A stretch of DNA of 64,000 nucleotides from Pseudoxanthomonas sp. SE1 (GTDB lineage: Bacteria; Pseudomonadota; Gammaproteobacteria; Xanthomonadales; Xanthomonadaceae), in assembly GCF_029542205.1 (NCBI RefSeq), contig NZ_CP113783.1, positions 1,107,001 through 1,171,000 of the forward strand, read 5' to 3'. Every line of letters begins with the position of its first letter. Positions within the stretch are counted from its first letter, which is position 1. The translations under genes were made by a program, and so were the position numbers. This document shows positions 19,354 to 29,370 of the stretch, piece after piece. The notes beneath the pieces were generated by a model. It made no database searches and was not told where the DNA came from. It saw only the letters and a program-made list of their open reading frames with translations.

Positions 19354-20064
19354 CTAGAAGCGCGCACCCACCGGCAGATAGCGCCATTGGCCCACCGGCA
19401 TCTTCGACAGCGCAATGCGGCCAATCCTGAGTCGCCGGATCGATACGACCTCAAGCCCGCCTGCGCGGCAGCGATGGCTCAGTTCGCCCGGCTGTACGTC
19501 CTTGATCGCGAAACGCAGCCGCACCTCGTTCTGCCAGCTGACCTTGCAGGGCGCCAGTCCACGGTCCTGGTAGGTGGCCACGTGGCCGATCCTGCTGAGG
19601 GTGTACGGGTCGGTGTTGCCGCGGATTTCCACCACGAACTCCTGCTCGATCTCCGCATAGTCCTCGGTCAGGCGGCGCCACACGCGGCCATCCTGGCTCA
19701 GCACCATGAGTCCGCTGGCTTCGGTATCCAGCGGCATCAGCGGGGTCAATCGATGGAAGTGGCGCTTCAGCGCACGCACGCCGCTGTCGTCCCCGGGCAG
19801 GTGCGTGGCCGGGGTGGCCAGGGCGGCCGTATCCTGCCAGGCCATGCCTTCAGGCTTGTGCAGCAGCAGGGTGGCCGGCTCGGTGGCCGTGAGTTCGGCA
19901 GCCGGATCGATCTCCACCCGCTCGGTGGTCACCGGGTGTTGCGGCGTCTCCACCGTTTCACCGTCCACGGTGACCCAGCCCCCTTCGATGTACTGCTCGG
20001 CCTCCGTGCGCGAACAGCCGGTGAGTTCGGCGACACGCTTGGCAAGGCGGATGGGTTCAGGCAT
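19354..20064 (-). CDS. rRNA pseudouridine synthase, RsuA/RluF-like
   Basis: The 236-residue enzyme has an N-terminal S4 RNA-binding domain (residues 1 to about 50; RLAKRVAELTGCSRTEAEQYIEGGWVTVDG) and the TruA/RsuA-type catalytic domain. The catalytic aspartate is in PLMPLDTEASGLMVLSQDG (family form RLDxxTSGL). IEQEFVVEIRG and RLRIGRIAL correspond to the conserved strand motifs. It isomerises a specific uridine of rRNA. The S4 domain and length fit the RluB/E/F and RsuA group, but I cannot say which position is modified. It is divergent from the RIO kinase. Confidence 0.88.
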   Translation of the reverse strand: MPEPIRLAKRVAELTGCSRTEAEQYIEGGWVTVDGETVETPQHPVTTERVEIDPAAELTATEPATLLLHKPEGMAWQDTAALATPATHLPGDDSGVRALKRHFHRLTPLMPLDTEASGLMVLSQDGRVWRRLTEDYAEIEQEFVVEIRGNTDPYTLSRIGHVATYQDRGLAPCKVSWQNEVRLRFAIKDVQPGELSHRCRAGGLEVVSIRRLRIGRIALSKMPVGQWRYLPVGARF

Positions 20065-20159
20065 GGGAACACCGGCGTTTCAGGGCGGCTAGTGTAAAGA
20101 TAGCGGGGACGCCCCGCGTCGAATCTTCGTCGATCATCTTCATTTCCCGCCAGGACCGC

Positions 20160-21014
20160 ATGAAAACGCCCCCAGGACTGCAAGCGCTGATCGATGATGG
20201 TGTGATCGACCGCGTGCTGCGCCCGCTGAAGAGCGGCAAGGAAGCTTCCGTCTATGTGGTGGAGGCGGGCGGGGAAGTCCGCTGCGCCAAGGTCTACAAG
20301 GACATGGCGCAGCGCAGTTTCCAGCAGCGCACGCTGTATCAGGAAGGCCGCAAGGTCCGCGGCAGTCGCGAGGCGCGTGCGATGGGCAAGGCCACGCGTT
20401 ACGGGCGCAAGCAGCAGGAAGTGGCATGGAAGAACGCCGAGGTCGACGCCCTGTACCAGTTGCGCGATGCCGGCGTGCGCGTGCCCGAACCGTTCGGTTA
20501 TGTGCACGGCGTGCTGGTGATGGAACTTGTCGCCGATGCCACCGGCCACTCCGCGCCCCGCCTGGGCGAGGTGGACCTCACCCGGGAGCAGGCACGCGAC
20601 TTCCACCGCTTCCTGGTGCGCGAGGTGGTCAAGATGCTGTGTGCCGGTCTGATCCACGGGGATCTGTCGGAGTACAACGTGCTGGTCGGCGGGGAAGGCC
20701 CGGTGATCATCGATTTCCCGCAGGTGGTCAGCGCCGCCGGCAACAACGCCAGTCGTCGCCTGCTGCTGCGCGACGTCAATGCCCTGACGGCGCGCCTGGG
20801 CCGCTACGCGCCGGAGCTGCTGGATACCTGGTATGGCGAGGAGATGTGGGCGCTGTACGAAGCAGGCGCCCTGCGCCCGGATACGGAGCTGACCGGCCTG
20901 TTCGCCCACGACGCGTCGCGCGTGGATGTGGACAGCGTGCGGCACGCCATCGAGGACGCGCGGCAGGAAGCGATCATCCGCCAGCAGGGCAGGGAAGCGG
21001 CCGCTGCGGAGTAA
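20160..21014 (+). CDS. RIO1-family serine kinase (PA4780-type)
   Basis: The 284-residue kinase has a RIO fold: a Gly-poor loop with LKSGKEASVYVVEA (residues about 23-36), the ATP lysine in VRCAKVYKD, the catalytic loop IHGDLSEYNVLV with D168, and the metal-binding IDFPQ with D185. Bacterial RIO kinases lack the eukaryotic N-terminal winged helix and activation loop, as here. Homologues occur in pseudomonads and xanthomonads, and their substrates are unknown. A terminator for the opposite-strand tRNA-Phe follows. Confidence 0.9.
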   Translation: MKTPPGLQALIDDGVIDRVLRPLKSGKEASVYVVEAGGEVRCAKVYKDMAQRSFQQRTLYQEGRKVRGSREARAMGKATRYGRKQQEVAWKNAEVDALYQLRDAGVRVPEPFGYVHGVLVMELVADATGHSAPRLGEVDLTREQARDFHRFLVREVVKMLCAGLIHGDLSEYNVLVGGEGPVIIDFPQVVSAAGNNASRRLLLRDVNALTARLGRYAPELLDTWYGEEMWALYEAGALRPDTELTGLFAHDASRVDVDSVRHAIEDARQEAIIRQQGREAAAAE

Positions 21015-21062
21015 CACGATGAGGGTGCGGGATCGGGCGCGTCAGCGCAGCCCTGGGCGCAG

Positions 21063-21097
21063 GTAAAACAAAAGGGCCCGCCTTGCGGCAGGCCCTT
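21063..21097 (-). terminator. terminator of tRNA-Phe
   Basis: Read on the minus strand, AAGGGCCTGCC pairs with GGCGGGCCCTT (one T-G pair) around a GCAA loop and is followed by TTGTTTT. Confidence 0.85.
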
Positions 21098-21106
21098 CGG
21101 AATGAA

Positions 21107-21182
21107 TGGTGGCCCGGGGCGGATTCGAACCACCGACACGCGGATTTTCAATCCGCTGCTCTACCAACTGAGCTACCAGGCC
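21107..21182 (-). tRNA. tRNA-Phe (anticodon GAA)
   Basis: The 76-nt cloverleaf includes CCA. The acceptor GGCCTGG pairs with CCGGGCC (one T-G pair), and the anticodon loop TTGAAAA sits between GCGGA and TCCGC. A -10-like TATCAT lies about 42 nt upstream on the minus strand (21225-21230). Confidence 0.97.
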
Positions 21183-21361
21183 AGGATCTGTCGCGGTGCG
21201 GCAGTGCCGGCGCGAAGAGCGGCAATGATACGGACCGGTGGAGGCGATGGCAAGCCGGACAGCCCCTGAATGGCGGGTCCGACGGCCGCCGCAGGCTGCG
21301 CCGGGCGGGGGCATCATGCACCTCGGGAGTGCGCCTCTCAGCGCACCGACAGAGGACGACC

Positions 21362-21817
21362 ATGAAACGCCTGATTCCTTTCGCCCTGCTGATCGCGACC
21401 GGACTGGTCGCCTGCGCGACCGACGGCCAGCAGACCGATGCCGAAAAACTCGCCTTCTACCGCGGGCATGCCGGGGAGCCGGTCAAGGACTTCAAGTATT
21501 TCGGCAGGCTCAATGGCTGGACGCCGCTGGGCGATGGTGCGCTCGCCGTATGGACCAAGCCCAGCGAAGGGTATCTGCTGGAGCTGTCCGGCCCCTGCCA
21601 GGACCTGGACTATGCCACTGCGATATCCGTGACCCAGTTCGGCAGTCGGGTGTCGGCAAAGTTCGACGACGTGATCCCCTTGGGGGCTGGCACCTCCAGC
21701 ATCAATATTCCCTGCCGCATCGAGACCATCAGGCCATTGGACGTGAAGGCCCTGCGCGCCAGCCAGAAGGAACTGCGCGAAGCCGCGGCCGTGGAGCGGG
21801 AAGCTGGAAAGCGGTGA
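21362..21817 (+). CDS. DUF6491-like lipoprotein
   Basis: The 151-residue protein starts at the ATG at 21362. The lipoprotein signal MKRLIPFALLIATGLVAC gives lipidation at C18. The mature part holds PVKDFKYFGRLNGWTPLGDGALAVWTKPSEGYLLELSGPCQDLDYA, the pattern I associate with DUF6491, a family abundant in Xanthomonadaceae and of unknown role. Two cysteines (PCQDL and IPCRI) could form a disulfide. A short basic helical tail ends the protein. Confidence 0.78.
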   Translation: MKRLIPFALLIATGLVACATDGQQTDAEKLAFYRGHAGEPVKDFKYFGRLNGWTPLGDGALAVWTKPSEGYLLELSGPCQDLDYATAISVTQFGSRVSAKFDDVIPLGAGTSSINIPCRIETIRPLDVKALRASQKELREAAAVEREAGKR

Positions 21818-21907
21818 TTGCGCAGGAAAGCTGTCGCTTTCCTGGCCTCGTCCCGTGACGCGATGCCGGACCACGCTGTCCCGGCAGGACAGCAGGGGTG
21901 GCGCAGT

Positions 21908-22177
21908 TCAGGACTCCGGCACGTATCCGGTCGGTTTGTCCGCGCCGCCGCCGAACAGGAACTTCTCCAGTTCCACTTCAAGGAAGGCGCGATGCTTGGG
22001 ATCGCGCGGGGACAGCCGGTTCTCGTTGATCAGCATGGTCTGGTGAGCCAGCCAGGCCGCCCACGCCGGCTTGCCGATGTTCGCGTAGATGCGCTTGCCC
22101 AGGTCGCCGGGGTAGGGAACGAAGTCGAGCCCTTCCGTTTCGCGTTGTTCGTACTGGCAGAAGACGGTGCGCGACAT
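21908..22177 (-). CDS. yggX: oxidative damage/Fe(2+)-trafficking protein YggX
   Basis: The 89-residue cytoplasmic protein has the family opening [19 protein letters not shown] with the key cysteine C7. [33 protein letters not shown] follows. It protects iron-sulfur proteins and limits labile iron. It begins 3 nt after the mutY stop on the same strand. This is the conserved mutY-yggX pair and makes sense because MutY carries a 4Fe-4S cluster. Confidence 0.96.
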   Translation of the reverse strand: MSRTVFCQYEQRETEGLDFVPYPGDLGKRIYANIGKPAWAAWLAHQTMLINENRLSPRDPKHRAFLEVELEKFLFGGGADKPTGYVPES

Positions 22178-22180
22178 CGG

Positions 22181-23230
22181 TCAATTTCCCAGCAGTTTGC
22201 GGATCGGCGCGGGCAGGCCCAGCTTGGCGAGTTCGCCGCGCGCGACCCATCGCAGATCGTCATTGTCGCGCACCCTGCCGCGCAGGGCGACCCCGCGTAC
22301 CCGCATCGGCTGCAGATGCAGACGGTAGTGGCTGAAGGTGTGCACCACCACCGGAAGTTCCTCGGCATCGTCGTAATACCCCTGCACTTCGTGCGCGAAC
22401 CAGTCGCGCATGCCTGTGTCGGTGTCCGCCTGCGGCAGCGTCCATAGGGACGCCCAGATGCCGGTTTCCGGACGCCGTTGCAGCAGGATGTCGCCGTCGG
22501 CGTTCTCGAGCCACAACGCCACGGCTTCCCGCTCCGGCAGCATCTTCGAGGGACGGGACGTGGGCAGCCTGTCGACCAGGCGATCGCGGCGCGCCACGCA
22601 GTCGTCCTGCTGCGGGCACATCGCACAGGTTGGCCTGGTGCGCGTGCACAGCGTGGCGCCGAAATCCATCTGCGCCTGCGTGAAGTCGGCCAGGCGGCCG
22701 TCGGGCACGTCGTGAAGGTGCCTTTCCGCCAGTGCCCACAATGGCTTTTCCACCGCCGGCAGGCCGGGCCAGCCGGAGATGCCGTGGAAGCGCGACAGCA
22801 CGCGCTTGACGTTGCCATCGAGGATGGGGAAACGGTCGTTCCACGCCTGTGCCAGGATGGCGCCCGCGGTGCTGCGCCCGATGCCGGGCAGTGCATGCAG
22901 CGCGTCGAAATCGTGTGGCAGGTCGCTGCCATGCTGCGCGACACAGGCCTTCGCCGCCGCATGCAGGTTGCGGGCGCGGGCGTAGTAGCCCAGCCCCGCC
23001 CAGTGCGCCATCACGTCATCGGTGGAAGCCGCGGCCAGGTCGGGCAGGGTGGGAAAGCGCTCGACGAAGCGCAGGAAGTACGGGATGACCGTGGCCACCT
23101 GTGTCTGCTGCAACATGATTTCCGACAGCCAAACGCGGTAAGGCGTGCGCGGATGTTGCCAGGGCAGGTCGTGGCGGCCGTGCCGGTCGAACCAGGCCAG
23201 CAGGCGCTGGGCGAAGGTGTCAGCCGGCAC
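22181..23230 (-). CDS. mutY: A/G-specific adenine DNA glycosylase
   Basis: The 349-residue repair enzyme removes A opposite 8-oxoG. I chose the GTG at 23230 (PADTFAQRLLAWFDRHGRHDLPW) with GGAAG upstream. This overlaps the end of ftsY by 11 nt; the longer open frame upstream is ftsY antisense frame. Features are the helix-hairpin-helix LPGIGRSTAGAIL, the catalytic Asp in FPILDGNVKRVLSRF, the 4Fe-4S loop C-x6-C-x2-C-x5-C (CTRTRPTCAMCPQQDDC), and the C-terminal NUDIX-like 8-oxoG recognition domain (about 225-349). It forms an operon with yggX. Confidence 0.95.
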   Translation of the reverse strand: MPADTFAQRLLAWFDRHGRHDLPWQHPRTPYRVWLSEIMLQQTQVATVIPYFLRFVERFPTLPDLAAASTDDVMAHWAGLGYYARARNLHAAAKACVAQHGSDLPHDFDALHALPGIGRSTAGAILAQAWNDRFPILDGNVKRVLSRFHGISGWPGLPAVEKPLWALAERHLHDVPDGRLADFTQAQMDFGATLCTRTRPTCAMCPQQDDCVARRDRLVDRLPTSRPSKMLPEREAVALWLENADGDILLQRRPETGIWASLWTLPQADTDTGMRDWFAHEVQGYYDDAEELPVVVHTFSHYRLHLQPMRVRGVALRGRVRDNDDLRWVARGELAKLGLPAPIRKLLGN

Positions 23231-24413
23231 CCAGCGCTTCCGGCAACAGCGCATCGACGAAGGCTTCCGCATCGAACACGCGCAGGTCTTCCACGCGCTC
23301 GCCGATACCGGCGTAGCGGATCGGGATGCCGAACTCGCGCGCCAGCGCGAACACCACGCCGCCCTTGGCAGTGCCATCCAGCTTGGTGACCACCAGGCCG
23401 GTGACGCCGACGGCGGCATGGAACTGGCGCAGCTGCGAGAGCGCGTTCTGGCCGGTGGTGCCATCGATGACCATCAGCACTTCGTGTGGCGCGCTCTCGT
23501 CGATCTTGCCGAGCACGCGGCGTATCTTGCCCAGTTCGCTCATCAGGCCGGTCTGCGTATGCAGGCGGCCCGCGGTGTCGGCGATCAGCACGTCGAAGCC
23601 GCGCGACTTGGCCGACTGGAGCGCGTCGAAGGCAACCGACGCCGGATCCGCATCCTGGCCCTGTGCGACCACGGGCACGCCGTTGCGTTCGCCCCAGGTC
23701 TGCAGCTGCGCGACGGCGGCGGCGCGGAAGGTGTCGCCGGCGGCCAGCATCAGGCTGTGGCCGTCCTGCTTGAAGCGGCGCGCAAGCTTGCCGATGGTGG
23801 TGGTCTTGCCCACGCCGTTGACGCCGATGGTCAGCACGACGAACGGCTTGCGGCTGGTGTCGATCACCAGCGGTCTGGCGACCGGCGTGATCAGCGCGAT
23901 CAGGTCGGCACGCAGCGCCTTCAGCAAGGCCTGTGCGTCTGCGAACTCGCGCTCCTTCATGCGCTTGCGCAGGTCTTCGATGATGGCGGTGGTGGCCGGC
24001 ACGCCCACGTCGGCGGTCAGCAGGGCGGTTTCGATCTCGTCCAGCAGGTCGTCGTCCAGGCGCGGGTTGCGCGTGAACAGGCCGGCCAGGCCGAGCGCGG
24101 CGCTGGTGCGGCGCAGGCGGTCACGCCAGCCTGACTTGCCGGCCGGCGCGGCGGGCGCGGCATCGGCGGGTTCCGGCTCATCTGCTCGTGATGCAGCAGC
24201 GGCGGGTTCGGACAGGGCGCTGGCATCGTCGTTGGGCGCGTCCGTCTTCGATACCGCTTCATCCACTACGGCAGCGGCGGCCGGGGGTGCGTCCGTCGGC
24301 AGCATCTCGCCCGGCGCGCGCGGGAAGGCGGCGGCGAGTTCTTCGGTGCTGGGGCGGGTCTGGGCGGCGTCCGGGCCGTCCTGGGGCTTCTTGCGGCGGA
24401 AAAAACCGATCAT
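23220..24413 (-). CDS. ftsY: signal recognition particle receptor FtsY
   Basis: The 397-residue GTPase docks SRP-ribosome complexes at the membrane for co-translational insertion. An acidic, Ala/Pro-rich A region (about 1-90) precedes the N helical bundle and the G domain. The G1 motif is GVNGVGKTTTIGKLA, then DTAGR (G3) and TKLDGTAKGG (G4). The start MIGFFRRKK carries the basic membrane-binding stretch. The gene order ftsY-mutY-yggX is a compact operon. It is divergent from the small flagellar-rod-like gene. Confidence 0.97.
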   Translation of the reverse strand: MIGFFRRKKPQDGPDAAQTRPSTEELAAAFPRAPGEMLPTDAPPAAAAVVDEAVSKTDAPNDDASALSEPAAAASRADEPEPADAAPAAPAGKSGWRDRLRRTSAALGLAGLFTRNPRLDDDLLDEIETALLTADVGVPATTAIIEDLRKRMKEREFADAQALLKALRADLIALITPVARPLVIDTSRKPFVVLTIGVNGVGKTTTIGKLARRFKQDGHSLMLAAGDTFRAAAVAQLQTWGERNGVPVVAQGQDADPASVAFDALQSAKSRGFDVLIADTAGRLHTQTGLMSELGKIRRVLGKIDESAPHEVLMVIDGTTGQNALSQLRQFHAAVGVTGLVVTKLDGTAKGGVVFALAREFGIPIRYAGIGERVEDLRVFDAEAFVDALLPEALGAG

Positions 24414-24536
24414 TTCAGGGGGTATCTCGAAGAGGGCGACATGCTACCACCCGGCTGTCGGGCGGCCGTGGACGCCGGGCTAAAGTGGGGCCGGCGGCGG
24501 CCGATATCGAGGCTGGAAACCCCGTGGAGTCATCGC

Positions 24537-24836
24537 ATGACCCCCATCGCCGGCATCGCTGCTTCCGGCCTGCGCGCCGCCTCGCTCGGCATGCAGGCCG
24601 CAGCGCACAACATCGCCAACCTGGCTACGCCAGACGCGGCGCGGCAGGGCGTGGCGCTGTCGTCGGCCGAGGCCGGTGGCGTGTCCGCGCGCGTGGTCGA
24701 GGCGCCTGCCGATCCCGCCGCCCCGCTCGAAGACGTGGCCGCGATGCTGACGTACAAGGCGATGGCCGGCGCGAACCTGTTCGTGCTGAAAGTGGCCGAT
24801 CAGACGCTGGGCAGCCTGCTGGACGTCAGGGCGTAG
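24537..24836 (+). CDS. minimal flagellar rod-like protein (FlgC/rod family ends only)
   Basis: The 99-residue protein joins two halves of a flagellar axial protein. The N-terminus GIAASGLRAASLGMQAAAHNIANLATP is the rod/hook/hook-associated N-terminal motif (ANNIAN). The C-terminus DVAAMLTYKAMAGANLFVLKVADQTLGSLLDVRA is the rod C-terminal helix. The intervening domain of FlgB/FlgC/FlgG (more than 100 residues) is absent. No flagellar genes surround it. It may be a solitary rod-family protein with a non-flagellar or accessory role. The ATG at 24537 is the only sensible start. Confidence 0.75.
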   Translation: MTPIAGIAASGLRAASLGMQAAAHNIANLATPDAARQGVALSSAEAGGVSARVVEAPADPAAPLEDVAAMLTYKAMAGANLFVLKVADQTLGSLLDVRA

Positions 24837-24847
24837 CGCATACGATC

Positions 24848-25028
24848 CCTTCTCCCCGCTTGCGGGGAGAAGGTGCCCGAAGGGCGGATGAGGGGCGCTT
24901 TTCGCGCGGAGACGCTGCTGAGGCGACAGCCTCGCTCGCGCGGGCACGTTGTCGGCGCTCAATGCGTCTTGTCTCCGTTTGCCCCTCACCCGCCTTCGGC
25001 ACCCTCTCCCCGTTGCGCGGGGAGAGGG
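24848..25028. repeat. composite inverted repeat with two terminal hairpins
   Basis: The left end is a perfect hairpin (CCTTCTCCCCGC, TT, complement; 24848-24873). The right end is a similar hairpin (25002-25028). The stretches inside each hairpin (GGTGCCCGAAGGGCGGATGAGGGGC and its near-complement) also pair, so the element forms one long cruciform. It is a dispersed REP/MITE-like unit at the 3' ends of two convergent genes. It encodes no protein. Confidence 0.75.
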
Positions 25029-25047
25029 CAGCAACAGCAGGCGTCGC

Positions 25048-26946
25048 TTACGCCGATAACTCCAGCAGCAGCGCATTGAGCCGCTTCACGTAGCCGGCCG
25101 GGTCCTTCAGGCTCTCACCCGCGGCCAGCGCAGCCTGGTCGAACAGCACGCGGGTCAGGTTGTTGAAGCGGTTCGCATCGCTCTCGGCATCGAGTTTCGC
25201 GATCAGCGGATGCTCCGGGTTGAATTCGAACACGGGCTTGCTCTCCGGTGCCGTCTGGCCACTGGCTTCCAGCAGCTGGCGCATCTGCACGCCCAGGTCG
25301 CCCTGGCCCATCGCGAGGATGGCGGGCGAATCGGTCAGGCGATGCGAGACGCGCACGTCGGCCACGTCCGGGCCCAGCACGGTCTTGATGCGGCCGGTGA
25401 GGGCCTCCTTCGCTTTCGCGCTTTCCTCCTGCGCCTTCTTCTCGTCCTCGCTGTCCAGCGCACCCAGGTCCAGATCACCGCGGGCGACGTCGACGAAGGA
25501 CTTGCCGTCGAACTCGGTCAGGTAGCCCATCAGCCATTCGTCGATGCGGTCGGTGAGCAGCAACACCTCGATGCCCTTCTTGCGGAAGATCTCCAGGTGC
25601 GGGCTGTCCTTGATCTGCGCATGCGATTCCCCGGTCAGGTAGTACAGCTTGTCCTGGCCTTCCTGCAGGCGACCCACGTAGTCGGCCAACGACACGCTGG
25701 GCGCGCCGGAGGTGTCGTGGGTGGACGCGAAGCGCAGCAGGCCGGCGATCTTCTCGCGGTTGGCGTAGTCCTCGGCCGGGCCTTCCTTCAGCACCTGGCC
25801 GAAGTTGGTCCAGAACGCCTTGTAGTCCTCGGGCTTGTCCTTGGCCAGCTTCTCCAGCATGTCGAGTGCGCGCTTGGTCAGCGCGGAGCGCATGGAGTCG
25901 ACCACCGGGCCGGATTGCAGGATCTCGCGCGAGACGTTGAGCGACAGGTCGGATGAATCCACCACGCCGCGCAGGAAGCGCAGGTACAGCGGCAGGAACT
26001 GTTCGGCCTGGTCCATGATGAAGACGCGCTGCACGTACAGCTTCAGGCCCTTGGCGCCGTCGCGGTGGTACAGGTCGAACGGCGCGCGACCGGGCACGTA
26101 CAGCAGCGAGGTGTATTCCAGCTTGCCCTCGACCTTGTTGTGGCTCCACGCGACCGGATCGGTGAAGTCGTGGGCGATGTGCTTGTAGAACTCGGTGTAT
26201 TCCTCGTCCTTGATCTCGGACTTGGCGCGCGTCCACAGTGCGCTGGCCTTGTTGACGGCCTCCCATTCCGGCGCGGCCGGCTTGTCCTCGCCGTGGTGCT
26301 CCTTCGGCATCTCGATCGGCAGGCCGACGTGGTCCGAATATTTCTTGACGATGCCGCGCAGCTTCCAGCCATCGGCGAAGCCTTCCTCGCCTTCCTTCAG
26401 GTGCAGCACGATGCGTGTGCCGCGTTCGGGCTTGTCGACCGTGGCCACCTCGAAATCGCCTTCGCCGGCGCTTGACCAGTGCACGCCTTCGCTGGCGGGC
26501 AGGCCGGCGCGACGGCTGAACACGTCCACGCGGTCAGCCACGATGAAGGCGCTGTAGAAACCCACGCCGAACTGGCCGATCAGGTTGGCGTCCTTCTTCT
26601 GGTCGCCGGACAGCGCCTTGAGGAAGTCGCCGGTGCCGGACTTCGCGATCGTTCCGAGATGGGCGACGGCTTCATCGCGACTCATGCCGATGCCGTTGTC
26701 GTCGATGGTCACCGTGCGCGCGGCGGCATCGAAGCCGATGCGGATGCGCAGGGTGGGATCTTCCTCGATCAGGCCGGGTTCCTTCAGCGCCTCGAAGCGC
26801 AGCTTGTCGGCGGCGTCGGCGGCGTTGGACACCAGCTCGCGCAGGAAGATCTCCTTGTTCGAGTACAGCGAGTGGATCATCAGCTGCAGCAGCTGCTTCA
26901 CTTCGGCCTGGAAGCCCAGTGTTTCCTTGCGGGTTTCGATGGTCAT
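25048..26946 (-). CDS. htpG: chaperone protein HtpG (Hsp90)
   Basis: The 632-residue cytoplasmic Hsp90 starts [40 protein letters not shown] (the first residues are MTIETRK). The N-terminal GHKL ATPase domain shows the E/N ATP motifs, DNGIGM, and [11 protein letters not shown]. Middle and C-terminal dimerisation domains follow to the stop. AAGGAGC precedes the ATG. The usual eukaryotic MEEVD tail is absent, as in bacterial forms. It refolds clients with DnaK. It is transcribed alone. Confidence 0.97.
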   Translation of the reverse strand: MTIETRKETLGFQAEVKQLLQLMIHSLYSNKEIFLRELVSNAADAADKLRFEALKEPGLIEEDPTLRIRIGFDAAARTVTIDDNGIGMSRDEAVAHLGTIAKSGTGDFLKALSGDQKKDANLIGQFGVGFYSAFIVADRVDVFSRRAGLPASEGVHWSSAGEGDFEVATVDKPERGTRIVLHLKEGEEGFADGWKLRGIVKKYSDHVGLPIEMPKEHHGEDKPAAPEWEAVNKASALWTRAKSEIKDEEYTEFYKHIAHDFTDPVAWSHNKVEGKLEYTSLLYVPGRAPFDLYHRDGAKGLKLYVQRVFIMDQAEQFLPLYLRFLRGVVDSSDLSLNVSREILQSGPVVDSMRSALTKRALDMLEKLAKDKPEDYKAFWTNFGQVLKEGPAEDYANREKIAGLLRFASTHDTSGAPSVSLADYVGRLQEGQDKLYYLTGESHAQIKDSPHLEIFRKKGIEVLLLTDRIDEWLMGYLTEFDGKSFVDVARGDLDLGALDSEDEKKAQEESAKAKEALTGRIKTVLGPDVADVRVSHRLTDSPAILAMGQGDLGVQMRQLLEASGQTAPESKPVFEFNPEHPLIAKLDAESDANRFNNLTRVLFDQAALAAGESLKDPAGYVKRLNALLLELSA

Positions 26947-27042
26947 CGTGGACGTGCTCCTTGGATCGGTGTGCGGGCCGCAGGCGCGGCCGATGCATCC
27001 CGGTGTATGGGTATGGCCGCCGATTTCAACCCGCGATGCCCT

Positions 27043-27148
27043 GCAGGAGGGGCTTCAGCCCCGACTGTGCTCTGGAACGTGCGCCAGGCATTCACCGTTC
27101 CAGGGCGTACCGCCTGTTGGGCGTGGTCGGGGCTGAAGCCCTTCCTGC
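27043..27148. repeat. degenerate GTAG-type REP element upstream of rsmD
   Basis: Arms of 23 bp (AGGAGGGGCTTCAGCCCCGAC type) frame about 60 nt. The terminal tetranucleotide is GCAG instead of GTAG, and one arm has one change. It occupies most of the htpG-rsmD gap and therefore lies in the region of the divergent promoters. Confidence 0.7.
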
Positions 27149-27189
27149 GGGGTCGTATCATGCGTGGCATCCCGTTCTCCGGCTTCCTG

Positions 27190-28340
<1,151 letters not shown>

Positions 28341-28386
28341 GCGCGCCGCGATTCCGACAACAGATCCAACAGGAGGGGGAACACCC

Positions 28387-28881
28387 ATGAAGAACATCGC
28401 AACCCGCATGCTGCTCACCGCCTGCCTCGTGCTGCCGTTCGCGGCGTGCAAGAAGCAGGATGAAGCCCCGGCCGAACCGGCCGAAGTCGCCCTGGTCGCA
28501 CCGACCACGACCGAAGATGGCGCGTGGAAGGAGTACCTGAGCAAGGTGGTCGACGCCAACATGGGCACGATCACCAACACGCCGTACGTGTACTACCTGC
28601 CCGCCGAGACCGACCCGGAGTTCGAGGCCAAGTATGGCCGCCAGTTGGAGCAGGCCAAGGGCGCCGTGGCGCGCGGCGTGACCAGCGGCAACCTGATCGC
28701 GTTCGGCTCGCCCTCCAGCGTCAAGATCGCCGACCTGGCCGTGGCCGCGTTCGAAGGCGTGGAAGCCGATACGTTCAAGGGCGTGCGCATCCTCTTCATC
28801 GGCAAGGCGGAAGACAGCGAGCGCGTGAAGGCCGCCGTCACTCCGAGCAGCGCCGAGTACGTGTTCGTCGAAGCCAAGTGA
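28387..28881 (+). CDS. hypothetical lipoprotein
   Basis: The 164-residue protein starts at MKNIATRMLLTACLVLPFAACKKQDEAP, a lipoprotein signal with lipobox FAAC; AGGAGGGG precedes the ATG at 28387. The mature part has an Ala/Pro/Glu-rich linker, then a compact domain (WKEYLSKVVDANMGTITNTPYVYYLPAETDPEFEAKYGRQL). This domain and the later VRILFIGKAEDSERVKAAVTPSSAEYVFVEAK look alpha/beta. I do not recognise the family. It follows coaD by 46 nt and may be cotranscribed. Confidence 0.7.
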   Translation: MKNIATRMLLTACLVLPFAACKKQDEAPAEPAEVALVAPTTTEDGAWKEYLSKVVDANMGTITNTPYVYYLPAETDPEFEAKYGRQLEQAKGAVARGVTSGNLIAFGSPSSVKIADLAVAAFEGVEADTFKGVRILFIGKAEDSERVKAAVTPSSAEYVFVEAK

Positions 28882-28928
28882 CCTTTCCGCGCGTGGCCGC
28901 TCCGGCGGCCACGCCTTGGCGGAAAGGC

Positions 28929-29062
28929 CATCCCCGCGCAGGCGGGGATCCAGTGACTTTCAGTCGCGCATCGCAGCCAGCCTGCAGCGACTGGACGCCG
29001 GGTTTGGTACTTCCGACGAATGCCGCGTCGAAAGTCACTGGGTGCCCGCCTTCGCGGGGATG
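28929..29062. repeat. inverted repeat element (CATCCCCGCG type)
   Basis: Arms of about 33 nt (28929-28961 and 29030-29062) face each other around 68 nt. Each arm is itself a small hairpin (CCCCGCGCAGGCGGGG-like), followed by CAGTGACTTTC. It sits between the hypothetical lipoprotein and the ferredoxin gene. Confidence 0.7.
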
Positions 29063-29072
29063 ACGGAACAAG

Positions 29073-29321
29073 ATGTCCCTCAAGATCAACGAACTCTGCG
29101 TCAACTGTGATGTCTGCGAGCCGGCCTGCCCCAACCAGGCCATCTCGATGGGCGAGACGATCTATGTGATCGATCCGGCGCGCTGCACCGAATGCGTCGG
29201 CCATCATGACGAACCGCAATGTGTCGTCGTGTGCCCGGTCGAGTGCATCGACCCCGATCCGGCGTATCCTGAGACCCACGAAGCATTGCTGGCGAAGATG
29301 CTCCGGCTGCAGGCCGGCTGA
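29073..29321 (+). CDS. YfhL-family 2[4Fe-4S] ferredoxin
   Basis: The 82-residue protein holds two cysteine groups: CVNCDVCEPACPNQAISMG (CxxCxxCxxxCP) and CTECVGHHDEPQCVVVCPVECI, with the longer spacing of Alv-type/YfhL ferredoxins. Two low-potential 4Fe-4S clusters are expected. In many gammaproteobacteria this gene follows coaD, as it does here. The electron partner is unknown. Confidence 0.95.
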   Translation: MSLKINELCVNCDVCEPACPNQAISMGETIYVIDPARCTECVGHHDEPQCVVVCPVECIDPDPAYPETHEALLAKMLRLQAG

Positions 29322-29370
29322 TCCCCTCGCGCGTCATCGCTTCGTGCCGGTTTCCGCAACAGGAGCGATC

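Noticed and set aside
23231..23464. A longer N-terminus for MutY
   Set aside because: It lies within ftsY, with Ser/Arg/Ala composition unlike MutY; the GTG at 23230 fits the family.
29206..29370. A possible earlier start of ggt inside the ferredoxin gene
   Set aside because: The extension has no signal-peptide character, whereas the GTG at 29371 has AGGAG upstream and begins a signal peptide.
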